Assembly: GCF_036785885.1 (NCBI RefSeq)
Contig: NC_092310.1
Coordinates: 2,542,001-2,606,000 of the forward strand
Length of the DNA: 64,000 bases
Source of the DNA: Coffea arabica
Taxonomy: Eukaryota > Streptophyta > Magnoliopsida > Gentianales > Rubiaceae
Direction of reading: 5' to 3'
The notes under the pieces were generated by a model, which did no database searches, was not told where the DNA came from, and was given only the letters and a program-made list of their open reading frames with translations. How positions within the stretch are numbered: the stretch's first letter is position 1; each line of letters begins with the position of its first letter. Below are positions 1-11,046 of this stretch, in pieces. The position numbers and the translations under genes were made by a program.

Positions 1-510
1 GTTGAATATTCCAAACATATATATAGTGATTCCAGTGAACAAATGTGTGTTATTTGGGCTGCTCGAAAACATATCCAGTGTATTGATGATAAATCATAAT
101 GACATTTTAAAAAGAGATTTACAGACTGTGCATGCATCAACAACTTGGGAAATTTTTTAAAGCAAACGGCAATAAAGTTTTGGATAGCTAAGACGGTAGA
201 AAACTCTATGTTGAAGCCTTCTATTTGAATTAATTACGTTGCTCAATCAACAATGGTGCGCTATCATGGCATCTAATTAATGGATCCTAAGCCAAATTCT
301 ATAATTATGCTATCTAATTGCAGTATAAATCTAAAGTTTCTAGCTACTTACCATCTATAAAGCCAACTTGTAGATTTACTTGTCTTATGATTGTCTTGAA
401 ATATGAGAGTGCTTACCACTTACTTTTTTTTGGCATATGTTTCCTTTTCTTCTGTCCAATTTTAATTCGAGATAAACTCTCGACAAGGTTTAGGATAAAT
501 CCCCCTAAAA
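1..510. repeat. Truncated copy of an SPH-gene upstream region
   Basis: The first ~290 bases match 8198-8455 almost base for base and match 6770-7045, the DNA just upstream of the intact SPH gene, more weakly. The similarity to the 8.2-kb copy resumes from about 275 to 510 (8690-8925 there), with about 230 extra bases in the 8.2-kb copy. Because the block at 6745-7060 is the 5' flank of a minus-strand gene, the matching gene here would begin just left of the window. No coding sequence is seen inside it. Confidence 0.7.
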
Positions 511-1276
511 TTTTGATCATTTAGGAGGTATTTGAATTTGTAAATTGCAAATTATTGTAATGTTTAAAATGTAATTTGATAATTTGTGAACAATTAGAGT
601 GATTTTAATGGATTTCAGATATTTCATCAAATTTCTCAAGCCAAACGAAATTGGATTTGTACTAAAATTTGCTGATTGGAACAAGGAGATGGCTATAAAT
701 CATTGGCTGCTTTCGACTTTTACTGCTCTGGCTTTGTTCAGACCAACACAAAGACAGCATTGGTGCTGCCATTTCGAATGTCTCTACCGAAAATGGTACA
801 CAATATCAATTACCGCTATATATTTGGAAGGTAATGAGAATTCAAATGATCGCGAAATCAACAGAGGTTGTTGTTAAAAATGCTTAATTACCATCTACGA
901 ACAAGACTCTTTGTTCTCATGACCTTGTTTCTGTCTCTCTATTTATTTATTTATTTTTTAGCTCTTATTTCCTGCTCCTTCCTTTCTGAAATATATTTTG
1001 TATTATATAGTAGGTTTAGAAATTGATTTTAGTGAACCTAGTGGGTTAGAATCCTTTCCATTGGATTTCTCTCTATTGTTCTCTCCATTTATTTATATTT
1101 AAAATTTTATGATTCTATAAATTCATCCAATTGTGTCATTACTTTGCTTTTGATCTCTAGACCAAGATATGATAAAATGATGTTCTTTTGCAAATATTTT
1201 GACACAGAACAAAATTTGTAACAAAATTGTAACAAACGATACAAAATTGTAACAAAATTTGTAATGATTAATCAAT
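511..1276. other. AT-rich intergenic DNA, no gene recognised
   Basis: A 92-codon open frame (599-877) is present but resembles no family I know, has no splice or promoter context and looks like chance. Short direct repeats of the form ACAAAATTGTAACAAA occur around 1210-1265. Confidence 0.5.
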
Positions 1277-1383
1277 GGGCAAAACTTAGTCAATTTCAAT
1301 GAAGTTTATGTGTAACAATTTGGTACATGAACTTAATTTTTCAGTTCAATTAAGCTCCTCTTTGGCGGCACCACAGCTTAAAA

Positions 1384-2122
1384 CATGGTTGTCAAAATCG
1401 CGATTCGGATCGTGTATAAAATCGAAAATTGCCTTAATATGCATAGAATCGTGTAGGATCATATATAGAATCGTACGATCCTACGATCCCATTGCGATCC
1501 TTCGAATTTTTGAAAATTTTATAAATGTGGAGCTAAATTTTGAAACAAAACGAAAACATTTTGACCCAATTTGTAAATTGTAACTTATCAAAAAATTAGA
1601 TCCTTTAATTATAATTTTGCAATAATTTTTGTCTAAAAGACAAAAGATACAACAAAAGAGGATTCGGGAACAAATGAATGAAACAAGCAGAGACAGAGTC
1701 ACAATGGACAAAGAGAGAGAAAGCTTCTTTGGTTTTTTTTCAATCTCCATTCCAAACTTTTTCCCTATCTAGATTCTAATAAAATTTCACAAAATTTTGT
1801 CAATCCCGAATACCCGTAACTCCTAATTTGATTGTTTCTTTTAATTATGTCTATCAGCTGTCTATGTGTACTAAATGCTTTTACTGTCAAGTGTTCTTTT
1901 CATTTTGGGGTTCCGTTGCTCTATTTCTTGTCAAACTATAGGTAAAAAATACTATATGTTTATAAATAATTTAATTATTTGATATTTTTTAAATTGTATA
2001 AACTGTATATGAATTTCAAATTAATTAATTTAGTTAATTTGAGAGTTTTTGGTAGAATCTTACGATCCGATCCTGTGAAACTAAAATCTATCCTACGTAG
2101 GATTTCGATTTTGCAAATCTAG
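1384..2122. mobile_element. Nested hAT-like element with 8-bp target duplication
   Basis: Both sides carry the 8-bp direct repeat GCTTAAAA (1376-1383 and 2123-2130). Inside, the ends are imperfect inverted repeats rich in GGATCGTA/TACGATCC words: left about 1384-1500, right about 2050-2122. An 8-bp duplication is typical of the hAT superfamily. No transposase frame is seen, so the copy is non-autonomous. It interrupts the left part of the larger inverted-repeat element. Confidence 0.6.
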
Positions 2123-2186
2123 GCTTAAAAGCGATTTGGCTCTTAATTTAATAATTAAAGAGGCGTTTTGAAAATTTTGGTCACTC

Positions 2187-3176
2187 TCCTTCTTCCACCA
2201 TCAAAGGTACTCTCCTCCATCAACCATCAAACTCCGCTATCCACCATTCACATCCTCCTCCTTCCCCCACCCTTCTCCTCCTTCTCCTCCTCCCCTACCC
2301 TTTTCATCAACATCCCACTCGTACTTCTCTCTTCCATCTCTTTTCCTCACCACCCCCTGCTTCTCCCTATCCCTAGGGAGTTTTGATCAAGGAGATAGCA
2401 CATAATTAAGAAACCAATTCAGCAATTTCATGAGCTAATGATAACAGGACCATGGCAAATGTCAAATTAATATAATGGAACCTCATTTTCTCTTTCCAAG
2501 GTGTACCGGAATCGTCATGGTTTCTTAAAAAATCGTATACTTCCTTTGCATGAGTCATTATACTAAAAGACCGAAATTTTGAGCAAATGTGCAATCCTTT
2601 CTACACTAATCTCTTGACCAGTACCATCATTGACTTAAATAAATGATGGAAGATAGCTTATAAAATATAACACTATAATAACTTTGGGAAACAGATTCTT
2701 TTAAAGCCGGTCACATTATGCTAGTGATGATCACCTTCGCAGCAAGAAAATGACGACATTGATTGGATGCTGGAGTTTTCTTCTTATTGCAAATTCTTTC
2801 TTGCGATGATGAGACAGTCAAGAAAGACTTAGAGAGGGCTTATTCGGATTGTTTGTAGGACCAAATCTCCTTTGGGGGAAGAGGAGGTCGGAGTGACGGG
2901 GAAATGAAGGGGAAGGAGTAGTGGGAGAGGAATGCTGGTGAAAGGGATAAGGGGGAGAAAAGGAGGAATAGGAGCTAGAAGTGGGAAGAGAAGGGTGGGG
3001 CAGAAGAAGTAGGTGGGTAGCGAGATGGAGTTTGGTGATGGAGTGAAGAGAGTTAAGGAGAAGCGGAAAGGGTAATGGCAGGTAAGGCTGTCTAGGGAGG
3101 TGGAATGGTGGCTGGGTTGACCGAGGAAGAGAGTGGCGGAGGAGAAGAGAGGGGATGAGGTAGAGAAAGGAGTAGG
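2187..3176. repeat. Opposed polypyrimidine and polypurine arms
   Basis: The top strand of 2187-2385 is almost all C and T (CTCCTTCTTCCACC type), while 2868-3176 is almost all G and A. The second, reverse-complemented, resembles the first, including a shared CCACCCTTCTC word. They flank about 480 bases of ordinary AT-rich sequence. They are read as inner arms of the inverted-repeat transposon around them; open frames in them (such as 2168-2386) are compositional. Confidence 0.55.
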
Positions 3177-3677
3177 AAGTTAATTAAAATTTTAAAAATA
3201 CCCCAAAAAGGTTTTACATTTTTAAAATACTCCAAAAACTATTTTTTTGGTTTACTTGGTTTTATTACAATACACATATAAAATTCTAAAATAACCCTAT
3301 TTAGTTGTTAAATTAAGCACCAAATCATTTTTAAATGGTGGCGCTGTTGCAAAGGGCCTTAATTGGACACAAAAATTAAGTTTATGTATCAAATTGGACA
3401 AAAATAAAAATGAGGGACTATATCGGGTACAGTAAAAATGTTTAGGGATGAAGTTGACCAATTTTCCAAACTAATATAAGTAATAAAATATATGTATTAT
3501 GAAAGGTATTGATTCCTAAAAATAATTTTAAATTAATTTTATTGGAGTAAAATGCAGAGAGATCTCTCCAATGCAACAGAAAGGAACCCAATTCCAAGCC
3601 TAGCTATTCAATTTTTCTTTTTATAATTATTCTACTCAGATTAATAAATATTAATCTTGTTGGTAAAAATTTTATAG

Positions 3678-4702
3678 GACTTGAAAAAAAATGTGTGGTG
3701 GCTACAATATGGAGATGAGAAGGCTATAGTTGGTTACTGGTATGCCTCCATATTTACATACCTGGCTGACAGTGCTTCAATGATCGGATGGGGAGGAGGG
3801 GTGGCAAATACTATCATAAATGGACAACACACTGTAACTCAAATGGGCAGTGGCTATTTTCCTATCGAACAGTTTGCAAGTTTTATCAGAGGTATGTTAA
3901 GTTCATGAATAAAGGATTATATCTCACATTGATTCGAAAGATGGAAAAAGAGCAGTTAATATATAAATAAGGATTCAAGATTTAACCGTTTAAGTTTTTT
4001 GGTCAAACTTGGATTCCTGACTTATATATTAGGCTCTTTGATGGGCTTTCTTGACACATTTCTCCTTAACAAGTGGTATCAGATTGCAAGACTGGGTTAC
4101 TCATAGGCAGGTGGATACTTCAGGAATTGAACTGGTGAAAATTCCCTTTTTAGTGGTGAATCAAAGTATCAAAGTACTAAGGAGTTTGGCTCCAATATTG
4201 GACCAAGTGCATTATGGGTTTGCAGGAGGTCCAGTTGGTGTTAGACCAAGAAGCCAAGGATTGACAAGGATCCAAAAAAATCCAATTTGGATCTTGAAGA
4301 AGAGTGGATCCGTGATTAGGAAAAGAGATGATTTTAGGTATTAAAGTGAGTTTGCATTGAACATTGAAGTGGGTTTGGAGAAGAACTTGTAAATTTGAAT
4401 TTAATGTGAGGGATTATTCATGAAAGGAGAGATTTTTTAAGTTTAATGTGAGAGATTATTTATGAAAGGGGAGATTTGTTAAGTTCATAATAAAGGATTA
4501 TGTTTCACATTAATTCGAGAGATGAAAAAAAATCACTTACTATGTAAGTAAGGATTCGAAACCTAACAGGTTAAGTTTTTAGATTAGAGTTGATACATAA
4601 CTTACATAATGGATTTTTTAATGGTCTCTCTCGAGACATTTCTCCCTAACAAGGTATTCAACTAATCAAGGGATCAAACAAATTGACAATACCTTGGACT
4701 TT
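3678..4702 (+). pseudogene. Neprosin-domain (DUF239) gene fragment split by a TRIM element
   Basis: The frame from 3678 follows a TATAG acceptor-like site and reads VWWLQYGDEKAIVGYW, then SIFTYLADSASMIGWGG, then GQHTVTQMGSGYFP. These match the C-terminal half of plant neprosin/DUF239 proteins, a glutamic prolyl-endopeptidase family that is usually secreted. The exon is cut at 3894 by the TRIM element (3895-4651), and the reading resumes at 4652 with IQLIKGSNKLT, matching the usual end of the domain. The propeptide domain, signal peptide and first half are absent from the upstream DNA, so this is a broken gene piece. Family assignment is secure; function is surely lost. Confidence 0.8.
3895..4651 (+). 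mobile_element. TRIM (terminal-repeat retrotransposon in miniature)
   Basis: Two direct terminal repeats, 3895-4071 (177 bp) and 4477-4651 (175 bp), both start TGTTAAGTTCAT and end TAACA. The left one is followed by TGGTATCAGA (4074-4083), the initiator-Met tRNA primer site. The right one is preceded by the purine tract GAAAGGGGAGATT. The 5-bp sequence AGGTA flanks both ends (3890-3894, 4652-4656) as a perfect target duplication. Total length is 757 bp with no gag or pol, which fits a TRIM; it needs proteins from another element. It lies inside the neprosin exon. Confidence 0.9.
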
Positions 4703-4836
4703 CTCCCTAACAAGGTATTCAACTAATCAAGGGATCAAACAAGTTGACAACACCATGGACTCTTTGATGGACTCTCTGGAGGCCTTTCTCCCTAACAAGG
4801 TATTCAACTAATCAAGGGGTCAAACAAGTTGACAAA
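4639..4836 (+). repeat. Tandem triplication across the TRIM/neprosin junction
   Basis: The string TTTCTCCCTAACAAGGTATT, followed by about 35 further shared bases, starts at 4639, 4700 and 4784. Each copy holds the last bases of the TRIM LTR joined to the neprosin tail. The duplications therefore post-date the TRIM insertion. Copies 2 and 3 are separated by an extra piece resembling the LTR (CTCTTTGATGG..). Confidence 0.85.
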
Positions 4837-4839
4837 ACC

Positions 4840-6330
4840 TGTTGGTTTCAATGGTAGCATTGACACGCCATATTGCTACAATCTATCACTTCGGGAAAGG
4901 GTAAATTTTATATATATTGACAGTGTATACACTATTACTAGATTCATGATACATGTACAAAAGTTGCATTTCAAATTCAAATTTTGTATAGTTGTCATTC
5001 ATAAAAAACTAACAATGTATACCATTAAATTCATGAAATGTGTATAAAAGTTATATTTCAAATTCAAATTTTACATAGTTATTATTCATATAAAATTGAC
5101 AGTATATATTGTCAATGCCTTTTTCTACGGAGGACCAGGAAGAAATTTTTATTGTCCATGATGTTTTTTTATCCATATATTAAACGGGAACTAAATTCAG
5201 GTATTTGCTTTAATTTTGTCATGCTCCATGTCTGAGACATTATATTGCAAACCCTTAAAATACTTCTTATTTTACCCCAAGAAAAACTCAGATGACCAAA
5301 AACTTCGAGGCCACAAATTGGATACCATTGCCAACATAAACATAAAAGGTTTAATGAAATTGAAGAATCATAAATTAAGGAGGAAATTAGTCCATGAATG
5401 CATCTATTTTTATTAGTGTAGTAGAATTGGTAAGTTTACAAACAATCAATATAAGCAATTAACACCTGGCAATATATCACGATTCCTCCACACGGTTTTC
5501 GGCAATTCTTAGAAAATGATCTTGTAATTAAGTAAATTGTTACAAACACATGTGATTGCTAATGCCCCTTAGGTGAGTGGTTAATATATCACAGCCGAGA
5601 AAGAAACGGCGCATATAGAAGATTAGGGATCTTGTATAATATGTTTTGCTTGTAGCCCCCTCAACTTTTATTTTCTTTTTTAAAAATTTCCCCAGTCTTG
5701 TGTAGTATTATTATCATTTCATCTTTCTAGATTTACAATTTAGCCATAAATTATGTAAGAGTTCCACATTTCTTTCTCTAGTAACCATAAATTTAACAAT
5801 AGAATTTGTTTCATAGCATAATATTACAAATAAAGTTGTTTTTATTTATTAAAATTACAAAATTCGCGGGGCTTACGCTCATCACGTCAGGGCTTTCACC
5901 CCACTTGGATGGAGACAGAACACCCTACCCAACACCTCTGTCATTTAAAACACTGTCTATAATGAAGGACTGCAATTAAAAAGTAGTTCCATTTTGTGGA
6001 TAGTACTAAAGCTCATTATTAAATGCTTAATATTTAATCCTTGTAACTCTTCTCTACTCCTTTCTTTCTTAGCAATTACCTCTAGATCTACTCCTACTCT
6101 TGCCCAAACTTTGTCATTCAATTAATTTTCTCAATTCTCTCTTCCTATGGGATCAAATTTTGCTGAATTTCTACATACTTCCTCTTGAGAGTTCCATTTT
6201 GAATGTATGAGCTGTTGGAAGTGTGGCAAATTTGCGTGGAATAACATCACAAAGGAAATCATAAAAAAAAAGGATGCAGTATAGGTGAATACTATTGTGT
6301 ACACAGTAAAATCATCGAAAATGGTACATA
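4840..6330. other. Intergenic DNA with an 87-bp direct repeat
   Basis: About 55 bases starting at 4954 recur at 5041 (shared core TTTCAAATTCAAATTTT). Bases 5440-6060 hold no feature I can name. From about 6060 the DNA matches the 3' flank of the other SPH copies (16250-16380), so it is likely the 3' region of the SPH gene that follows on the minus strand. Confidence 0.5.
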
Positions 6331-6744
6331 TCACCAGGTATTCTTTTTAATCAAACCTCCAACCATACTAAGGTAGAAACCATCTTCTTTCACTACCCAA
6401 GGACATATTTTTCTACACAAATGGTTACGTAATTTCCTGTCAAACACAGCAAATGATTTATCTTTTCCAGCCCACCAAAAATGACAAAAATATAATGTAG
6501 TTTCCCAAATGTTTTGGCGAAATTCCCAGTGTATTTCCTCATTTACGGCTAGGGTGTGATACCCAAGATCATGATCTTTAGATTGACAATGAACAGTTAA
6601 CAGATGGGTGTTATTAGGAAGAGCATTGCCAATATAAACACGAAGTTTGGGAAAAAATGAGACAGAAACTGAATATAAAGGGGCAGAAGACAATGCTAGA
6701 ATCAGCAAGGGGAAAAGACTATTCATCACAGTTGGTTTCATCAT
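6331..6744 (-). CDS. S-protein homolog (plant self-incompatibility S1 family), secreted
   Basis: Uninterrupted 137-codon frame, the normal size for the single-exon SPH family. An N-terminal hydrophobic stretch (residues 9-25, PLLILALSSAPLYSVSV) is a signal peptide. The mature part has the S1 hallmarks: beta strands near KLRVYIGNALPNN, a VHCQSKDHDLGYH motif, WEFRQNIWETTLYFCHFWW, and ICPWVVKEDGFYL near the end. Cysteines occur in the VHC, YFC, LC and IC contexts, as in S1 proteins that form two disulfides. Start at 6744 (MMKP) puts the signal peptide at the N-terminus. Founding members act in poppy pollen rejection; most paralogs are small secreted proteins of unknown role. This is the only intact member here; three other copies are broken. 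Confidence 0.88.
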   Translation of the reverse strand: MMKPTVMNSLFPLLILALSSAPLYSVSVSFFPKLRVYIGNALPNNTHLLTVHCQSKDHDLGYHTLAVNEEIHWEFRQNIWETTLYFCHFWWAGKDKSFAVFDRKLRNHLCRKICPWVVKEDGFYLSMVGGLIKKNTW

Positions 6745-7060
6745 TATGGTATGTGACTATCTCTGTTGAATACTCTATGATTTGATATATAGTGTTTCCA
6801 ATGAATGAGCTGGAGTCATTTGGGCTGCATAAGAAGTGAGATTGATGAATTGATGACACATCGCAATGAGATTTACAAAGTGCACTCTACATAAATGCAG
6901 TAGATCAACTACTTGGAAACTTTAAAAGCAAACGACAGAAAAATTCTGGATGACAAAGACGGTGGAAAACTCTATGTTGAAGCTTTTTATTTGAATCCAT
7001 TACGTTGGTCTATCAATAATTATACGCTGTCACAGCATTTAGTAAGTAAGTAAATATACT
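6745..7060 (-). promoter_or_regulatory. 5' flank of the SPH gene, conserved among copies
   Basis: This block is shared with 1-290 and 8198-8455 and partly with 22376-22510 and 28110-28240, the upstream regions of other SPH copies. A TATATAG word occurs about 45 bases upstream of the ATG (near 6788). Conservation of the flank shows that whole gene units were duplicated. Confidence 0.5.
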
Positions 7061-7143
7061 TGAATTTTTTAAGGGGTGGCATTTCGTTGAGGATTCAACT
7101 ATTAATTTTTTTTCAAAAAATTGTGTAGTTGATGCGAAAAAAA

Positions 7144-8163
7144 GGGATAATTTCAGAAACCTTCCTTGACATTTCTGACAATTTCACTTGACTCCCCTCT
7201 AGTTTATAAAATTACACTTACCACCCTTACCATAGTAAAATATCTCTAATGTCCTCCATTTAGTAGACAATTTTAAATTTAAGACAATTACAAAACCAAA
7301 AAAGAAATCTATTTTTCTATTTCTTGTTAATTTTTGCTCCTCTTTTTTCTAGTTATTATAACCTTTTTTTATTATCTTTAATTTTGTGGATATTAGCAAA
7401 TTGAAATTACAAAATCAATAAAGGAAGCAGATTATGTATCAAATTAGAAGGAAATGAAGAGATTCGCAGTGATAGAGAAATAAATAATGAAATTGATGAT
7501 TGAAATAGGAAACAAAACTAAAGATGTGAAATTTGTCATAGTTTATTGGTTGTCAAGAAAAACTTTCATAAAATGTCAATAATTGCATAAGGATTTCTTT
7601 CATCTTTCATTGGATAAGAAATTTTTTATTATAATTTTATTGTGGAGGCAGAATTTATTTTCTACTTTTGAGATATTAATATTTAAGGCCATAGGAAGGT
7701 TGTAATGACGGTTCTGGGTTAGATTAACTTGTATTGAAAAGATATTTGAGCATTGCTATTTAATATTTTGGGTATGAAATTGGTTGTTAATGGAGTTTGT
7801 GTTTACGTCCGTGTGTGTTTTTTTTTCTTTTTTTCTTTTTAGTGTGGCAAGTATTAATACTGTATATGTAATTTGAGATCTTTTGGACGACTACTTGGTT
7901 TTAGAACTTATGTTTGGACGGTTGTTAGGCATTAGACTTGTTGATTTGTGCAAAGTATAGAAAAAAATGATTGAGTATACATTATATTTCTTTCTTAGTT
8001 TTGTAGAAAAGGGCAATTTAGGATTTTTGTAAGAAAATCTATCTTGTTGGACTTATATCGTTACTAAACAGTTAAAGTAGGGGAGGTATGTATAATTTTT
8101 AAAACTTGAGGGGAGCTCTTTGTCATTGTTAAAAACCTCAGGGGAGGTTTGTGGAATTATCCC
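7144..8163. mobile_element. Non-autonomous MULE-like element (1.0 kb), copy A
   Basis: Ends are inverted repeats of about 85 bp starting GGGATAATT. The left arm contains GACAATTTCACTTGACTCCCCTC-type sequence and the right arm mirrors it. A second element of nearly the same length and ends lies at 29063-30072. No transposase frame is present. The flanking 9-mers are A-rich and match only loosely. It separates an SPH upstream block (8198 on) from any SPH coding sequence. Confidence 0.7.
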
Positions 8164-8197
8164 AAGAAAGAAACCTCGAAATGTAAAGACACACACA

Positions 8198-8925
8198 CAC
8201 ATAGTGATTCCAGTGAACAAATGTGTGTTATTTGGGCTGCTCAAAAACAGATCCAGTGCATTGATGATAAATCATAATGACATTTTAAAAAGAGATTTAC
8301 AGATTGTGCATACATCAACAACTTAGGAAATTTTTTAAAGCAAACGACAATAAAGTTCTGGATAACTAAGACGGTAGAAAACTCTATGTTGAAGCCTTCT
8401 ATTTGAATTCATGACGTTGCTCAATAAACAATGCTGCGCTATTATGGCATTTGGTAAATTGCTAGATTTAGTTTTCTGTCCGACAAACTTAATGTTTCGT
8501 TTACTGCTCTTTTGTTTGTTTTGGTAGGAAAGAATATCAAAATTCAAAGAAGATAGGATAACCATTAAATATGGGATCGTATAATGGGGATGGAATGTAC
8601 AATGTCCCCAGGCACAATCTGGACCTCATCAATATTTGTGGCCTTATCTCTTTGACAATAATTCATTTATTAAATTGTATAATAAAATCATCTAATTAAT
8701 GGGTTCTAACTCGAATTTTAGGGTCATGCTCACAAATTGCCATTTAAATTTGAAATTTCTACTTACTACCTTTAACACCAACAGTTAAATTACTTACCTT
8801 GTAATTGTTTTAAAATCCGAAAGTAGCAATCACTTATTTCTTTTTGTCATACATTTCCTTTGTTTATTTTCTGTTCAAATTTAATTCAATATAAACACTT
8901 AACAAGATTTAGGATTAAATGTCTA
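8198..8925. repeat. Orphan copy of the SPH upstream region
   Basis: Near-identical to 1-290 and then 275-510, with about 230 extra bases at 8456-8690. No SPH coding sequence follows on its left; MULE-like element copy A ends at 8163, so the gene part has been lost or displaced. An (AC)n tract lies at about 8190-8200. Confidence 0.7.
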
Positions 8926-9149
8926 CTTTGTTTTCAATTTTCAAGTAAAAGGATATGAGTATGAGTGAGAAACTAACAATTTTGTTTTTGTAAGAGAATG
9001 TTTAATATTTAGGATTTTCTCAATTTAATGGGTGTCCAAGGGATAGTTATTAAATATGCAAATTGACTATTTAAGTATATACTCACATCCATTCACCATT
9101 TACCTCAATACTTGTTTTTGTTCAACTACACTTTTAAAGAAGGAAAGAA

Positions 9150-9425
9150 GAAGTCATAGTCTAATTTAATACTTAAATTTAATGAGTTCATATCATAACA
9201 TATTCAGACGAATTTGATAACAAAAATTAGAACATCTTAATTAATTAAATAGCATGAATTTACTAGACCAAACTTACTCCAAAAATTATGTGATAAACTA
9301 TTCATTTAATACTTAATGCAAAATATGACCAAATGTTAAGATTTTAATACTTAATAATTCAATAACTTAATAAATTGAGATTATATATTTCAGTTCTTAG
9401 ATTTTAATTTTATCAAATGCATCCT
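9150..9425. mobile_element. MITE, family with GTTTGATAA ends (copy 1)
   Basis: Shares most of its length with 15234-15514 and, inverted, with 23134-23413: runs such as TTAATACTTAACAATTCAATAA and an end reading TTATCAAATGCA. The left end is indistinct. DNA between 8926 and 9150 and between 9426 and 9795 shows no gene. Confidence 0.5.
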
Positions 9426-9795
9426 ACGTATAGTTGGTTAGGTTTCACCACATTGCTTTTAATGTTAAAAAATAAAAAACTTAATGATCTCATTGTTTAT
9501 AGTAAATAGATGTTAGAGGACTAATTATACCTTCCAAATTTCAGAAAGCATCGTTCCTAAATTGATTTAGAGTGCAAATTTATCATAACAAGTTACATAA
9601 AGTTGTTAAGTCTGTGTAGCTTCCTCGAAAATGTCGTCGCAATTGTAACGAATGTTGCACTGTTGCACCACTACTTACTTTTGAATTACAATAATAGAAG
9701 AGGGCCTTGCAACGAATTGGAGCCCGGAAAGATCTTAAAGCAATAGGAGCTCTGTGTTAATTACAACTTATTTTACCAGTATAAGTCTTTTTTTT

Positions 9796-10266
9796 GGGCA
9801 AATTACATTTTACCCTCCTATAGTTTAGCATTTTTTACATAATCCCCTATGGTTTCAAAAGCTATACATAACCCCTTCATGGTTTGGATTAAAGTGTCAA
9901 AATGACAGAAATAGTCATTCATAATGGAACTTCTAAAAATGTCAAAATTACCCTTATAAATACATGACACATTAATCCCGTATGATTTTTATATTTTACC
10001 ATATAACTCCCTTATGGTTTAATATTTTACCATATAACCCCCTTATGGTTTTCAAAATATACACATAACTCCCCTTGGTTAATAAATAATTTTCAACTTT
10101 ACATAAGAGTATTTTTGATATTTTAGATGACTCCATTACGAATGATCATTCCCGTCACTTTGGCACTTTAATCCAAATCATGAGGGGGTTATATGTAGCT
10201 TTTGAAACCATAGGGGGGTTCTTAAAAAAAAGGCTAAACCACAGGGGGATAAAGTGGAATTTGCCC
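9796..10266. mobile_element. MULE-type MITE with perfect 9-bp target duplication
   Basis: A foldback element of 471 bp: the left arm starts GGGCAAATTACATTTTACC and the right arm ends with its mirror, GGAATTTGCCC. The arms share CCCTATGGTTT and TTTGGATTAAAGTG words over about 150 bp. CTTTTTTTT flanks both ends (9787-9795, 10267-10275), although a T-rich duplication is weaker evidence than a complex one. No coding capacity. A G run lies just outside at about 10307-10319. Confidence 0.75.
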
Positions 10267-10419
10267 CTTTTTTTTTTCTATGGTTGTGGTGTTGTGGGGC
10301 TGGGGTTGGGGGGGGGGGGCTTATAGCTACAAAATTAGTTTTCATGTTGACAACTGTGTGCCACATTCCAGTGATTTAACGAGTTAATTCTCTAAAGAAA
10401 GCAGCAAAGAAAAAGAGTT

Positions 10420-10562
10420 GTGTTTGGATTGCATTTTTCTAGATTTTTTGTAGAAAAATTACTGTAGCGATTTGATATATGTGAGATAAAAAGGTGATTG
10501 GAAAATGTGTTCATGGAAAACGTAGCGCAGTTTTTCTTTAAAAAATGGCTGTCCAAACAAGG
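10420..10562. mobile_element. MITE with GTGTTTGGAT ends (copy 1)
   Basis: The left end reads GTGTTTGGATTGC and the right end CTGTCCAAACAAGGC. The interior GTGAGATAAAAAGGT recurs in the related copies at 16700-16860 and 57652-57780. About 140 bp, no coding potential; probably hAT-related by its ends. Confidence 0.6.
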
Positions 10563-10986
10563 CAACAAATCTGAGAAATTCTAATACCATTCCAACTAAT
10601 TGGCAAGTTTAGTAGTTAATTTTTGATCAATGGAATACTGCCAATTAGACAAATAGAGAAGTCATATTCATAATCTATCTTATATTGTATTTAATGTAGA
10701 AGAAGTAAGTTTCACAAATTTATTTGGAACAATTTTCACTAGGCTGAACCGTGATAAAGTTTCTCAATTTTTCCCTGAGAGTCATATCGGAGATCCCTAT
10801 GATATCTTGTTGATGGATTACTTTGTTCGTCATTTTACATACTGACATAGGCTTCGAATCCTCCGAACAACTACGACATTTTACGACAAATGATATGAAT
10901 ATTCGTTGCCGATTAGAAGACGGCAAATTCCAACCAATGTTGCAGAAACAACAGCCAAAGGGATATTCTCAATCGGCTGAAAGAGT

Positions 10987-10996
10987 TATATATAAG
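10987..10996 (+). promoter_or_regulatory. TATA box of the small peptide gene
   Basis: TATATATAAG lies 50-60 bases upstream of the ATG at 11047, the spacing expected for a plant core promoter with a short leader. The AT-rich DNA around it is otherwise featureless. Confidence 0.6.
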
Positions 10997-11046
10997 CCTC
11001 CCTAGATTTTCAAGGCTGTACTAGTGATATCTTCTAGTGCTAAAAA

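Larger units (their letters stand above)
1277..3471. mobile_element. Probable non-autonomous TIR transposon (MULE-like), about 2.2 kb
   Basis: The outer ~100 bases are an imperfect inverted repeat. The left arm (about 1277-1370) contains an ACTTAATTTTT..CAATTAAG..CTTTGG core, and the reverse complement of about 3330-3471 carries the same run. A second inner inverted pair is pyrimidine-rich on the left (2187-2385) and purine-rich on the right (2868-3176). No transposase frame is present. I could not find an exact target duplication, so the boundaries are approximate. A hAT-like element is nested at 1384-2122. Confidence 0.5.

Noticed and set aside
599-877. 92-codon frame
   Set aside because: No recognisable domain, no promoter or splice evidence, and no second copy to test conservation.
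2168-2386. Leucine/serine/proline-rich 72-codon frame
   Set aside because: Direct translation of a polypyrimidine tract in an inverted-repeat element.
5870-5960. Locally GC-rich patch with ACGTCA and GGGG words
   Set aside because: Considered as a promoter or structural RNA; no TATA, no fold and no gene alongside, so no call is made.
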